From assembly GCA_039969355.1 (NCBI GenBank), contig JBDVOA010000031.1:186001-250000 (forward strand): a stretch of 64,000 bases of DNA, written 5' to 3'. Under the pieces are notes generated by a model. It was not told where the DNA came from. It saw nothing but the letters and a program-made list of their open reading frames with translations, and searched no databases. The translations under genes were made by a program, and so were the position numbers. Source of the DNA: JL08 sp039969355 (GTDB lineage Bacteria > Pseudomonadota > Alphaproteobacteria > Rhodobacterales > Rhodobacteraceae). Below, one piece after another: positions 53,090 through 61,905 of the stretch; position 1 is the stretch's first letter; each line of letters starts with the position of its first letter.

Positions 53090-53732
53090 GTACAGTTTCG
53101 ATCAGGTGATGATCAAAGGGCTTGTCGACTTTTGAACGCAACCGCGACACATGGGTTTCAACAACGTTAGTCTGAGGATCAAATTTGATGTCCCACAGCG
53201 CTTCAAGCAACATTGTGCGGGTTTGCACCCGTCCCTTTCGGCGCAGCAAATGTTCAAGTAGCGCAAATTCTCGTGGCAGAAGATCAACTTCTACGTCGCC
53301 ACGCAGGACTTTTCGCCTGACAAGGTCCATCTTCAGATCCCGCGCCTGCAGCAGTGTCTCCTGCTCGGTGAGGCTGGGTCTGCGCGCGAGCGCAGCCACC
53401 CGCGCGGCAAGTTCGCCAAACGCAAATGGTTTGACCAGATAGTCATCGGCCCCGGCATTCAGTCCTTCTATCCTGTCCCCGACTCCACTAAGGGCCGTCA
53501 GCATCAGAACTGGTGTCGTGTCCTTGGCGCCGCGCAACGTCTTGAGCAATGCCAGCCCGTCTAGATGTGGCAGCATCCGATCAACAATCAGGATGTCATA
53601 CTCTGTTGTCGTTGCCTGAATAAGACCGTCCTTACCATCCGCAACCAAATCAACGCTGTGACCTTCTTCGCGCAAACCGGATGCAATATAAGGGCCCGTC
53701 GTGGCATCGTCTTCAACAATTAAGATTTTCAC
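53061..53732 (-). CDS. OmpR/PhoB-family response regulator
   Basis: A 223-aa transcription factor. The receiver domain starts MKILIVEDDATTGPYIASGL (the Met is from a GTG at 53732); the phospho-acceptor is D51 in DILIVDRMLPHLDG, and the switch Lys is in DDYLVKPFAFGEL. The C-terminal winged-helix contains LLPREFALLEHLLRRKGRVQ and TNVVETHVSRLRSKVDKP. An open frame extends upstream to 53831, but the family N-terminus fits 53732. It lies next to its kinase and is divergent from the Deg-type protease gene across 150 nt. Confidence 0.92.
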   Translation of the reverse strand: MKILIVEDDATTGPYIASGLREEGHSVDLVADGKDGLIQATTTEYDILIVDRMLPHLDGLALLKTLRGAKDTTPVLMLTALSGVGDRIEGLNAGADDYLVKPFAFGELAARVAALARRPSLTEQETLLQARDLKMDLVRRKVLRGDVEVDLLPREFALLEHLLRRKGRVQTRTMLLEALWDIKFDPQTNVVETHVSRLRSKVDKPFDHHLIETVRGAGYRIAD

Positions 53733-53822
53733 ATCGCGTTCCGACTGGTTTTTGGGATTTGCAGCGAAGCTAACAATATCAACGGCATTTGGCACATTAC
53801 ATATTTGTATAGTTCCTGTCAG

Positions 53823-53856
53823 GACATTCAAATTTCCACGCTCTACCTGACATTCA
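53823..53856. repeat. Direct repeat GACATTCA upstream of the Deg-type protease
   Basis: GACATTCA occurs at 53823-53830 and again at 53849-53856, in the intergenic region shared by the response-regulator and protease genes. It is a possible binding site for the regulator; there is no experimental support. Confidence 0.3.
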
Positions 53857-53882
53857 CAACCCGTAACACAAGGAGAGAAAAA

Positions 53883-54989
53883 ATGTCGATTGAGTTCCTG
53901 AAGAGCAAGCCCACCGCGTTGTCCGTTGCATTGGCGTCCGCAACAGCACTAACCCTGTCTTCGACAAGCGCCAGCGCGGTTCCCGCAGGCGGATATGCAG
54001 ATCTGGTGGATTCTTTGCTGCCGGCGGTGGTTTATATTGAGGTCGAAGCCAAAGTCACACCAGCGTCGGCCGAGGACAACATGCCCGAAGGCGAGCTGTT
54101 TGAACAATTCAAGAAGCGTTTTGGCGATAAGATGCCAAACTCAAAAGAGTTTCCAAGAAATGGTTCCGGATCCGGCTTCATCATATCTGATGAAGGTCTG
54201 ATCGTCACCAACAACCATGTGATCAACGACGCACTTAACGTGACGGTCACATTTGCAGATGGTACAACAACTGATGCCGTTGTCGTGGGCTCTGACCCGC
54301 TGACGGACATCGCTTTGCTTCAGGTCGAAACCGACGAACCCCTGTCTACTGTGGAATTCGGTTCTTCTGAAGAGTTGCGCGTAGGCGAAGAAGTGATCGC
54401 AATGGGTAGCCCATTTGGTCTCTCCGGCACGGTTACGTCCGGCATCGTTTCTGCGACTTCGCGCAACATTAATGCTGGCCCTTTTGACGACTACATCCAG
54501 ACCGATGCCTCGATTAACCGGGGCAACTCTGGTGGGCCCTTGTTTAACGCAGACGGCGATGTCGTCGGTGTAAATACCGCGATCTTTTCACCTGGTGGCG
54601 GTTCTGTTGGAATCGGCTTTGCAGTTCCCTCAGACCTCGTTCAGGAAATCGTGGCCGACCTGCAGGATGACGGCAAGATCGACCGTGGCTGGTTGGGTGT
54701 GCAAATCAAGCCGATGACTGAAGAGGCGGCAAATGTTCTTGGATATGAAGAAGGTACAGGCGTCGTCATCGAAAGTGTCATCGACGACAGCCCCGCGAAG
54801 GCAGCCGGGTTGAAAGCAGGTGACGTGGTGTTGAGCTTTGACGGGACAGACGTCAAGGAACTGCGCGACCTTACCAAGGCCGTGGCCCAGAACGATCCTG
54901 ATACAAACGCTGAAATTTCAGTATTGAGAAAAGGTGAGAATATAACCCTCAGCGTGACACTTGCAAATCGCGCGGGTCAGGATGCGTAA
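53883..54989 (+). CDS. Deg-type periplasmic serine protease (trypsin domain plus one PDZ)
   Basis: A 368-aa protease of the HtrA/Deg group. A signal peptide (SVALASATALTLSSTSASA) leads to the mature start VPAGGYADLVDSLLPAVVYIEV. The triad is H112 (VTNNHVIND), D142 (LTDIALLQ) and S216 (RGNSGGPLFN). One PDZ domain of about 90 residues follows (DRGWLGVQIKPMTEEAA, GVVIESVIDDSPAKAAGL, GDVVLSFDG). With one PDZ it is shorter than DegP, which has two. AAGGAG lies 8 nt before the ATG at 53883, so the frame's earlier start at 53805 is unlikely. It should degrade or refold damaged envelope proteins. Confidence 0.92.
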   Translation: MSIEFLKSKPTALSVALASATALTLSSTSASAVPAGGYADLVDSLLPAVVYIEVEAKVTPASAEDNMPEGELFEQFKKRFGDKMPNSKEFPRNGSGSGFIISDEGLIVTNNHVINDALNVTVTFADGTTTDAVVVGSDPLTDIALLQVETDEPLSTVEFGSSEELRVGEEVIAMGSPFGLSGTVTSGIVSATSRNINAGPFDDYIQTDASINRGNSGGPLFNADGDVVGVNTAIFSPGGGSVGIGFAVPSDLVQEIVADLQDDGKIDRGWLGVQIKPMTEEAANVLGYEEGTGVVIESVIDDSPAKAAGLKAGDVVLSFDGTDVKELRDLTKAVAQNDPDTNAEISVLRKGENITLSVTLANRAGQDA

Positions 54990-55044
54990 CAGGACAAAAC
55001 AAAAGCAATGTCCCAGTAACGTGTAATCTTTTATGAGTAAGAAG

Positions 55045-55066
55045 CCGGCGCTAGCCCTAGCGCCGG
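55045..55066 (+). repeat. Perfect inverted repeat after the Deg-type protease
   Basis: The arms CCGGCGCT and AGCGCCGG (8 bp, 6-nt loop, extendable by two pairs) lie 55 bases after the stop codon. There is no T-run, so it is a weak terminator candidate or an RNA-stabilising stem. Confidence 0.4.
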
Positions 55067-55337
55067 AGACATGGTCGGTTTGCCCGCCGGCCATGTCAAT
55101 TTTCATTCGGGATACCTGTCAAAATTCCCGGTTAAGAACGGAACTTTAGATAAAATACGTATGCTCGCCAGACCCGGGTATGCCCGGATAAGGGCGGTTC
55201 GTCGGTCTGACATCTACCAGATTTTCCGATGTATCATCTCGGCATAGGCACAATATTCAATAACATCGCTAATGGCCTGACGTAGGCTCCCGTTCCAGTT
55301 TCGCGCTGAAACCCGGGAAAGTGCCAAAGCAGATTAT

Positions 55338-55466
55338 CTAGAACAACCACCGTTCATCTATCAACTCCCGCTTTGCATCTGCATCAGATTGGCCCTGTGC
55401 AAAAACAGCACCACCTGCAGCTGAAGTGGTCAGCCAAACCAACATAGCAATACACTTCGCCGTCAC
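55338..55466 (-). pseudogene. Signal-peptide remnant
   Basis: From a GTG at 55466 the frame reads VTAKCIAMLVWLTTSAAGGAV, then FAQGQSDADAKRELIDERWLF and stops at 55338-55340. The beginning has the charge, hydrophobic core and AQG-type cleavage region of an exported protein, but only about 20 mature residues follow. Another frame downstream continues with protein-like sequence (NWNGSLRQAISDVIEYCAYA). It is probably the ruined start of an exported protein. Confidence 0.3.
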
Positions 55467-55959
55467 CCTAAGCTCATGCAATTTAATGGCAATACCAATA
55501 TTGGCGGGTTTACCTAGACTTTAAATGCCACTCAATACTTTCGTGTGTCCCGCCAATTTGATGTGCCAATAAACATCGCGTCGCCAAGGGATGGCCTTAA
55601 GCCCTGATTATTCGATGATGCAACTTTGGGCACCTAGAGTGCACCCCGTGACTGTCAATGATACCTGCAAATTCTGGCCCCAGCGCACTATGAATCTCAG
55701 ATCACCTGTTCAAGGGTTCATTCGCCCTGACTTCATAGCGATCACCGTGTGCATGAATATAATGGATTGCCGACACCGGACCTGCGCCCTAGGGGGGCGC
55801 AAAAAAACTGCGAACCGGCTCTCCATCCCTGCCAAAGAATGTGAGAGTTCAAGTCCTTGGCCAACAGCCTGCCCGGCATCGAAGACCAAGGGGTCCTTAC
55901 CGATCTCAAAGTGGTGCCGCAAGTCGTTTTTCAGCGCGATCCAGGCTGTGATATTTGCC

Positions 55960-56979
55960 TTAGCTCAAAGCCCCCAATCGGACTGCTTGTGCCTGAGCCT
56001 TCAACGCGAGTTCCATGACCTTGAAACAGTGCGCCTGTGTCATTGCGGTTTCAGTCCGGTTGTTTACATCGTTGATAAGGCGTTCAAAATATGGCAACGG
56101 GGCATTTGATCCGTCGATATGTTCGCAACGATCGCCGTTGACAAGAATAACATGATCAGCGCCTTCACGCCCGGCAACGTCAACATATTTGCGCAGTTCG
56201 ATGTAACCCTTGGTACCTAGTATCATCAGCCGCCCATCGCCCCAGGTCGGAAGTCCATCAGGTGTGAACCAATCAACCCGGACATACCCCTGACCCTTGT
56301 CGGATCGCAGCAGGATTTCGCCGAAATCCTGCAGACCGGCATCATTTGGATTGGCAAAATTTCCCACACTGGCGGAGACAATATCGGCATCGGTCGAGCC
56401 GGTAAAAAACAGGAACTGATCCAATTGATGCGAGCCGATATCGGTCAGAATGCCACCGTAAGAAGCCTCATCAAAGAACCAGTCTGGCCGTGTGGGCCGG
56501 TTTAACCGATGTGGGCCCAGACCCACGGTCTGAACCACATCGCCGATCTCCCCCTCGGCAATAAGTTCGGCCGCGCGCGTTACCGCAGGCACTTCAAATC
56601 GTTCGGAAAAGTTGATGGACCAGATTCGCCCGGTTTCGGCAACGCAAGCCTTGATGGCATCCAGCTGGGCACCCGCCGTACAACCCGGCTTGTCGGTCAT
56701 CACATCCTTGCCCGCGCGCATCGCCTCGATAGCACGATCCGCACGCCTCACGGGAACATCCGCGATCAGGATCATGTCGATCTCGGGGTCATCCAAAAGG
56801 GTGTTCCTGTCAGAAACACGCGGTACATCGGGAAAGCGTTTGAGAAACCCGTCTGCCAGTTCCGGCTCGCCCTCGGTCCACCACCCTTTGCAAGTGCACC
56901 CATGGCTCTGCAACTTTTTCAACTGGCCAAAAATATGTCTGTGATCGATGCCAATCACACCCAACTTGAGTGGTTTCAT
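55960..56979 (-). CDS. Gfo/Idh/MocA family oxidoreductase
   Basis: A 339-aa NAD(P)-dependent sugar or polyol dehydrogenase. The N-terminal half is a Rossmann fold (KLGVIGIDHRHIFGQLKKL and the DKPGCT motif in MTDKPGCTAGAQ). The C-terminal half is the alpha/beta GFO domain with DIGSHQLDQFLFF, in which the His is the family's usual catalytic residue. The substrate is not known. The ATG overlaps the upstream Gfo/Idh gene by 4 nt, and the context of uxuA suggests a sugar acid. Confidence 0.88.
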   Translation of the reverse strand: MKPLKLGVIGIDHRHIFGQLKKLQSHGCTCKGWWTEGEPELADGFLKRFPDVPRVSDRNTLLDDPEIDMILIADVPVRRADRAIEAMRAGKDVMTDKPGCTAGAQLDAIKACVAETGRIWSINFSERFEVPAVTRAAELIAEGEIGDVVQTVGLGPHRLNRPTRPDWFFDEASYGGILTDIGSHQLDQFLFFTGSTDADIVSASVGNFANPNDAGLQDFGEILLRSDKGQGYVRVDWFTPDGLPTWGDGRLMILGTKGYIELRKYVDVAGREGADHVILVNGDRCEHIDGSNAPLPYFERLINDVNNRTETAMTQAHCFKVMELALKAQAQAVRLGALS

Positions 56980-58028
56980 GAGATTGCCCCGTTGTTGAGT
57001 GTGATGCGACGCCCCTCGTGTGACGACATCTCGATCGCGGATATGAGGTTGTGAACCGCCATCGCCTGTGCACCGGTAACACGTGGCGCACGACCGGCCT
57101 GCAGGCTCTGCGCAAAATCCGCGATCAAAGATTTATGCCAGTCAAACGGAAACGCCATCGGGTCGGCCCCACCGCCGGTATTGGCCTCTTCACCAGTGGT
57201 TTCGACCCGACCGTCACGCCAATGAATCGTCAGAACCCCGGATTTCAGTCGCGCGGATCCGTTGTCACATTCAAATGTCAGGCTTTCGGTATCGCCGGGA
57301 AAGCTGGCGGTGCTGGCAAAGATTGATCCTACTGCCCCGCTCTCAAACGTCACGGCGCCAGAGGCAAAATCTTCCGCCTCCATCCGGTGCAATGGCGTTG
57401 TTTCACACATGGCCTGCACTGATGTCACCGGGCCGGTGAGGGACAGCATCAGGTCCAACGTGTGGATCGCCTGACTTATCAGAACACCGCCACCATCGCG
57501 GGCGTATGAACCGCGCCCCGGGTCATCATAGTAATCTTGATCGCGCCACCAAGGCACATCCGCGCGCACCAATCTGATCGTCCCCAGGTCGCCGCAATTT
57601 AGCTTAATGGCAAGCGCCTCAGAGGCAGCCCTGAACCGATGCTGAAAAACCACGCCCAGCGACACACCTGCCTTGGCACATAAATCCACGATGTTCTGCG
57701 CGGCTTGCGTGGTACGTTCCAGCGGTTTTTCCGACAACACGTGTTTACCGTGACCCGCAAATAGTGACACAAGATCGGTGCGGGCATTGGGTGGGGTTAT
57801 CAGCAATACCGCATCAATCGACGGATCGCTTGCCAGCGCCGCCGGATCATGCGCTCGCGGAAAATTGTAAGTTTCGCAAAAGGCGCGCAGCGAAGTATCT
57901 GAGCGCGCATAAACGCCCCGCACATCGATCAGGTCGCCCAATGCCTTCAACGCCAAAGCGTGCGGCTTTGCGGCCATGCCAACACCCACCACGGCCAAGC
58001 CGACGCGGTTTTTCATTGGCTCACTCAA
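56976..58028 (-). CDS. Gfo/Idh/MocA family oxidoreductase
   Basis: A 350-aa Rossmann-fold dehydrogenase. GLAVVGVGMAAKPHALALKAL is the nucleotide-binding start, SEKPLERTTQAAQN contains the family EKP motif, and ISQAIHTLDLMLSLTGPV contains the catalytic His. It is paired with the second Gfo/Idh gene downstream, with a 4-nt overlap, and upstream it overlaps the remnant of a sugar-transporter ATPase by 4 nt. Both enzymes probably convert a sugar acid or inositol-like compound, but the specificity cannot be told. Confidence 0.88.
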   Translation of the reverse strand: MSEPMKNRVGLAVVGVGMAAKPHALALKALGDLIDVRGVYARSDTSLRAFCETYNFPRAHDPAALASDPSIDAVLLITPPNARTDLVSLFAGHGKHVLSEKPLERTTQAAQNIVDLCAKAGVSLGVVFQHRFRAASEALAIKLNCGDLGTIRLVRADVPWWRDQDYYDDPGRGSYARDGGGVLISQAIHTLDLMLSLTGPVTSVQAMCETTPLHRMEAEDFASGAVTFESGAVGSIFASTASFPGDTESLTFECDNGSARLKSGVLTIHWRDGRVETTGEEANTGGGADPMAFPFDWHKSLIADFAQSLQAGRAPRVTGAQAMAVHNLISAIEMSSHEGRRITLNNGAIS

Positions 58029-58345
58029 GACGTAATCCGTTCCGTGATCACTTGCCCCTCCTCATTAAACAGATACTTCGCCTCTCGTTCAAAATTCAGC
58101 AAGAGGATTTGCCCCTTAGCGACAGGTAGTTGGCCCGGTTGCGCAGGGAAGACGTCCACTGATGCGAGGGGTGAACCGGGGTCCGCAAAATCCAGCAAAT
58201 CGTCGAACGAGACTCTCTCTGAGTGCGAGGCCAGAATATCACTAGCGTCATCCCGAATGGTTTCGATCTTCGCACGGCGCCGAAAACCTTTGTTTTTTAA
58301 TGTAACGCCAGGCAATCCAGAAAATGGCCACAGATTGCTCCCCAA
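58025..58345 (-). pseudogene. C-terminal remnant of a sugar ABC transporter ATPase (UgpC/MsmK-like)
   Basis: The 106-aa open frame has no Walker motif and a poor N-terminus. Its last 60 residues read SPLASVDVFPAQPGQLPVAKG, then QILLLNFEREAKYLFNEEG and QVITERITS. That matches the pattern of the TOBE-like tail of carbohydrate ABC ATPases, where a basic strand, then LxFxxxxxxxFxxxG ends the protein. So the nucleotide-binding part appears to have been lost and only the tail stays in frame. The stop overlaps the next gene (ATGA), as if the original operon were still visible. Based on pattern, not alignment. Confidence 0.5.
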
Positions 58346-58499
58346 TGAGCTGTGTCAGCGACATGCGGTGCAAGATAGAGATCGTATTTTCAAGCCTCCA
58401 AATTCAGTCACAAGCGCCAGATCAGGCCCACAACCTGCCGTCAGTTGAGTCGGCAGAGATTCAATGATGGACTAATATGGTATAACCTCCAGAACCACC

Positions 58500-58675
58500 T
58501 TAATTTCCCGGTTTTGGCTCATCAAAACGGTCGAAGATGATTTGAATCACTTCACCTTATTAGCCGCCATTTAATCACATCATACGCAATTCAGTATTAG
58601 CCAATGCTAAACTTGCCATCACGTTGGCCGATAGCCAAGACGCCATCAGCAGTGTTTGGTCTTAATAATAGTCAT
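58500..58675 (-). pseudogene. Remnant of a sugar ABC transporter substrate-binding protein
   Basis: After GGGAGG, an ATG at 58675 starts MTIIKTK, then a one-base shift away, in a second frame, the sequence reads LLMASWLSANVMASLALANT followed by ELRMM and a stop at 58575-58577. This is a textbook signal peptide ending in ALA plus the TELRMM start seen in carbohydrate-binding proteins. A little downstream IQIIFDRFDEPKPGN resembles a C-terminus. The middle of about 350 residues is missing, so only the two ends are left. Confidence 0.45.
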
Positions 58676-58704
58676 CCTCCCAAAGTTTTCTGGTTTCCTA
58701 TCTT

Positions 58705-59158
58705 CTAGTGCTCAGGTGCGCGCTGTTCCACGGCCGAGTTCACGTAGTCGCGCATTGCGCTGGCAGCGCCCTCGGCGTTACCAGAACGAATTTAGTCAAG
58801 TATGCGTAAATGTTCCTCGAAAGCCCGTTGCGATCTCTTGGATATGCCCGACATTAGAATGTAGCGTTGCCAGTCAACATGCCCCTTGATTGACATTGCA
58901 AGATTCCAGGCCCTTGGCAGACCGGCAATGCGGGCCAATTCGGCATCGTTTAACGGTCCGACGATCGTCCCGACCCGAGGGCGAGTATGAACCAAACCTT
59001 CAGGTGCCAACTTCTGGAGCGCAGCCATCAACGGCGTGCGACTGATATTGAGCTTCTGGGATAGCACGGACTCGCTGATCTTGACGCCCGGAGGCAGCCG
59101 GTTATCGATAATCCGGGTCCGCAATTATCATAAACCTGCTTTGATATTGGCTGTGCAT
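58705..59158 (-). pseudogene. GntR family (FCD-type) regulator, decayed
   Basis: The intact helix-turn-helix region reads RTRIIDNRLPPGVKISESVL and LNISRTPLMAALQKLAPEGL, followed by HTRPRVGTIVGPLND. Three lesions are visible. The original ATG at 59158 (with GGAG before it) is out of frame with this region. About 80 residues of the ligand domain are missing between PLNDAELA and RIAGLPRAWNLAMS. A TAA at 58792-58794 cuts off the tail IRSGNAEGAASAMRDYVNSA, which continues in the same frame to 58705. The regulator of the uxu cluster is therefore almost certainly inactive. Confidence 0.8.
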
Positions 59159-59194
59159 GGTCAATCTCCGCTGACGAAAGCGTTGCACCCTCAC

Positions 59195-60394
59195 TCACGA
59201 TGGCACCTGCCGTTCCAACCCTGCGACGACACCTCTGATTTCAGCCAGTCCTTTCAGACGACCCACGGCAGGATAACCGGGCTGTCCATCAACCGACAGG
59301 TCCGAGAGTATCTCTTGCCCATGATCCGGTCGCATCGGGATCACAGCGTCCTCGCGCCCCACGTCACGGCGTCGCTTTTCTTCGCACAAGAGAGCATCAA
59401 TAACTCCAACCATATCAACCTGCCCGGCGAGATGTTCGTCTTCGAAAAACGAACAGGGAATGGTTTCATCTTCGCACGTTACGTTGCGCAAATGCGCAAA
59501 GTGTATCTTTGGACCAAAGTGGCGCGCGATCTCGGCACAATCATTGTCGGGACTGGCCCCCAACGATCCACTACAAAATGTCATCCCAGCCGACGGGCTG
59601 TCAACAACGTCAAGGACAGCCGCATAATCATCGCCCGAGGACATCGTGCGTGGCAATCCCAGTAAGGAAAATGGCGGATCATCCGGATGACAGCACAGCC
59701 GAAGACCCAGTCTTTCGGCTGTAGGCACAACTTCCGAAAGGAAATCAATATGGTTCTGTCTCAGTACCTCAGAGCTAAGCTGACTGTAGCTATGAAGCGC
59801 CTCGCGCAATTCATCCAATGTCCAGGATTCCGCTGCGCCGGGCAAACCCGCGGTGACAGCCTGCTGTAATGCCAGTTTCTCTGGATCAGTCATTTCTGCC
59901 ATTACCTGTCTGGCCACTGCAAGATTGTCAGCATCATAGTCATCTGCCGCACCGTGACGCTCAAGAATGAAACAATCGAAAGCCACAAAACTACTCAGAT
60001 CGAACCGCATCGCCGTGCCGCCATTGGGCAAGCGCCAGCGAAGATGGGTTCTGGTCCAGTCCAGAATTGGCATAAAGTTATAACAAATCGTCGCGATTCC
60101 GGCGTCGGCAAGCGCCTCCATTGACGCCAGGTATGACTGGGTGTGGGCGCTGCAATTCCTCGATTTAGTCTTGATCGCTTCAGAAACTGGCAGGCTTTCG
60201 ACCACATCCCACGTCAATGCCCCATTTGACCCACGCGCGATCTGGGATTGGCGCAGGCCGATCTCCTGCGCAGTCCAAGCATGCCCGGGAGGAACATGGT
60301 GAAGGGCGGTCACAACTCCGTCGGCACCGGCCTGTCGTATGTCCGACAGGCCAACGGCATCGTGTTCCCCAAACCATCGCCACGTTTGTCGCAC
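59195..60394 (-). CDS. uxuA: Mannonate dehydratase
   Basis: A 399-aa cytoplasmic enzyme that dehydrates D-mannonate to 2-keto-3-deoxygluconate in glucuronate breakdown. Family motifs match closely: QTWRWFGEHDAVGLSDIRQA at the N-terminus, GVVTALHHVPPG, ICYNFMPILDWTRT, CCHPDDPPFSLLGLPR and MRPDHGQEILSDL near the C-terminus, with metal-binding His and Cys residues in these motifs. The length is normal. It appears intact although its downstream GntR partner and the sugar transporter are ruined. It may have been transcribed with the genes below it. Confidence 0.93.
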   Translation of the reverse strand: MRQTWRWFGEHDAVGLSDIRQAGADGVVTALHHVPPGHAWTAQEIGLRQSQIARGSNGALTWDVVESLPVSEAIKTKSRNCSAHTQSYLASMEALADAGIATICYNFMPILDWTRTHLRWRLPNGGTAMRFDLSSFVAFDCFILERHGAADDYDADNLAVARQVMAEMTDPEKLALQQAVTAGLPGAAESWTLDELREALHSYSQLSSEVLRQNHIDFLSEVVPTAERLGLRLCCHPDDPPFSLLGLPRTMSSGDDYAAVLDVVDSPSAGMTFCSGSLGASPDNDCAEIARHFGPKIHFAHLRNVTCEDETIPCSFFEDEHLAGQVDMVGVIDALLCEEKRRRDVGREDAVIPMRPDHGQEILSDLSVDGQPGYPAVGRLKGLAEIRGVVAGLERQVPS

Positions 60395-60570
60395 GGATTA
60401 GCCTCTCCATTCCCTGTGGAATCCTAGTATACCAACTAACGTGAGCTGCTCAACTCGTAACCAAGTTGCACGCCGCGACCGCGGTCTCTCATGTGTGTAG
60501 TCAAAAAAATCATACTTTCGCACCAGTTTATTCAGTACGAGAATTCAGCGAGCCGCCCGACTGATCTCAT

Positions 60571-61785
60571 TTAGGCAGATACCGCCATGGGCAAGGTCAA
60601 AAGGCACCGCATATTGAAGTTTGGGGAGTATTCACGCGCATCGGAAATGCTCTCAAGTACTGAAATTTTGTTGAGCAGAAATTCAAATGCCACCCGCGCT
60701 TCGAAGCGGGCCAACTGGATCCCAGCGCACATATGGGGGCCGGTTCCGAATCCAAGTTGATGATTGTGCTCTCGCGTTACATCAAGCTTTTCCGGCGACG
60801 CAAAAACCTCGGGGTCGCGATTGGCGGCGCCGATGACTGGTAGAACCATGTCGCCTTTTGAAATCCTGTGGCCACCGAGATCAAGATCAATCGCAGCGAC
60901 GCGACCGAGAAACTGCACCGGGGAATCGACCCGCATGAATTCTTCAATCGCATTTGGTATTCTAGACGGGTCAGCGCGCAAAATGGCGAGTTGATCTGGG
61001 TGTTCCATCAAAAGATGCATGCCGGTTCCCAAAAGGCATGACGTCGTTTCGTTTCCGGCATTTAGGAGCAGGATACAATTGGCGACCACATCTTCGACGG
61101 TTAAGGTGTCATCATTCTGGGCTGCAAGCGCCAATGAACTGATCAGGTCCTGCTGTGGCGCCTTTTCCGCCGCCGCCACACGTTCTCGCAGGTAGGCGCA
61201 AAACTCTGCAAGTTTTGCAGTACAATCAGCCAGCCGATCTTCCTCAATATGAACGTAGAAGTTCAGAATCAGAAAGGAATAGGCGTCACACCACTGTTTG
61301 ATCATTTCCCGATCTTCGGGAGGCACGCCGACAATTTCCGAGATGACTAACAATGGTAGCGGTATCGCGAATTCGGTCATGAACTCCATGTTGCCGCGTT
61401 CAATCGCAGGGGTTAGCAGGTCGTGGCACAAGCCAATGACTGTGGATTCATAGTTTTGGACGGCGGTGCGCGTGAAGGCACTGTGAACCAGTTCCCGTAA
61501 TTTCTTGTGTTGCGGTTCATCGACCTGAACCATGACGCGCGACAACACGTCAAAGGCTGTTTGCGCTGTGTCTGGATAACGTAACCGGGCAAGGCTCACG
61601 CGATCCGAAGAATAGCCGTGCCCTTTCAATACAATCGATGCATCCTTGTGAGATGTCACGACCCAGGCATTGATCGATTCATTCCATTGAACCGGGTCTT
61701 GCTGTCGCAGTAAATCATAGACCGGATAAGGGTCCGGCAGCATGTCGCTCGCGAAAAGCCGATTGTCGAACTCTTCATGCCCCAA
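60571..61785 (-). CDS. Cytochrome P450
   Basis: A 404-aa heme monooxygenase. The heme-thiolate motif is GFGTGPHMCAGIQLARFEAR at about residue 345, the oxygen-binding I-helix motif is LLNAGNETTSCLLG (about residue 235), and the ExxR helix precedes the GRVAAIDL and DMVLPVIGAANRDPEVF region. This is the soluble bacterial type. No ferredoxin, ferredoxin reductase or substrate-linked gene lies nearby, so both its redox partner and substrate are unknown. The start used is a TTG at 61785 with GGAGGG before it; other in-frame starts downstream are possible. Confidence 0.9.
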   Translation of the reverse strand: MGHEEFDNRLFASDMLPDPYPVYDLLRQQDPVQWNESINAWVVTSHKDASIVLKGHGYSSDRVSLARLRYPDTAQTAFDVLSRVMVQVDEPQHKKLRELVHSAFTRTAVQNYESTVIGLCHDLLTPAIERGNMEFMTEFAIPLPLLVISEIVGVPPEDREMIKQWCDAYSFLILNFYVHIEEDRLADCTAKLAEFCAYLRERVAAAEKAPQQDLISSLALAAQNDDTLTVEDVVANCILLLNAGNETTSCLLGTGMHLLMEHPDQLAILRADPSRIPNAIEEFMRVDSPVQFLGRVAAIDLDLGGHRISKGDMVLPVIGAANRDPEVFASPEKLDVTREHNHQLGFGTGPHMCAGIQLARFEARVAFEFLLNKISVLESISDAREYSPNFNMRCLLTLPMAVSA

Positions 61786-61905
61786 GACTCAACCCTCCCA
61801 AATGTCCACCAGCACAATTTCCATAAATCGCGTTGAAAACGGTTTTATCACAGCGGTAGCCTACTTGCCGGGTGCCGCCATGTGAAATGGTTTTGCCCCT
61901 GCGCG

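Larger units (their letters stand above)
54990..55959. other. Gene-poor region after the Deg-type protease
   Basis: About 970 bp without a convincing gene. It includes an inverted repeat near the start and a minus-strand signal-peptide-like fragment (listed separately). The longer plus-strand frame 55591-56109 is antisense to the Gfo/Idh gene at its end and has no motif. The minus-strand frame 55710-55922 was also not recognised. The region probably holds debris of lost genes. Confidence 0.4.

Noticed and set aside
55591..56109. 172-codon plus-strand frame
   Set aside because: It is partly antisense to the intact Gfo/Idh gene, has no ribosome site and no family resemblance.
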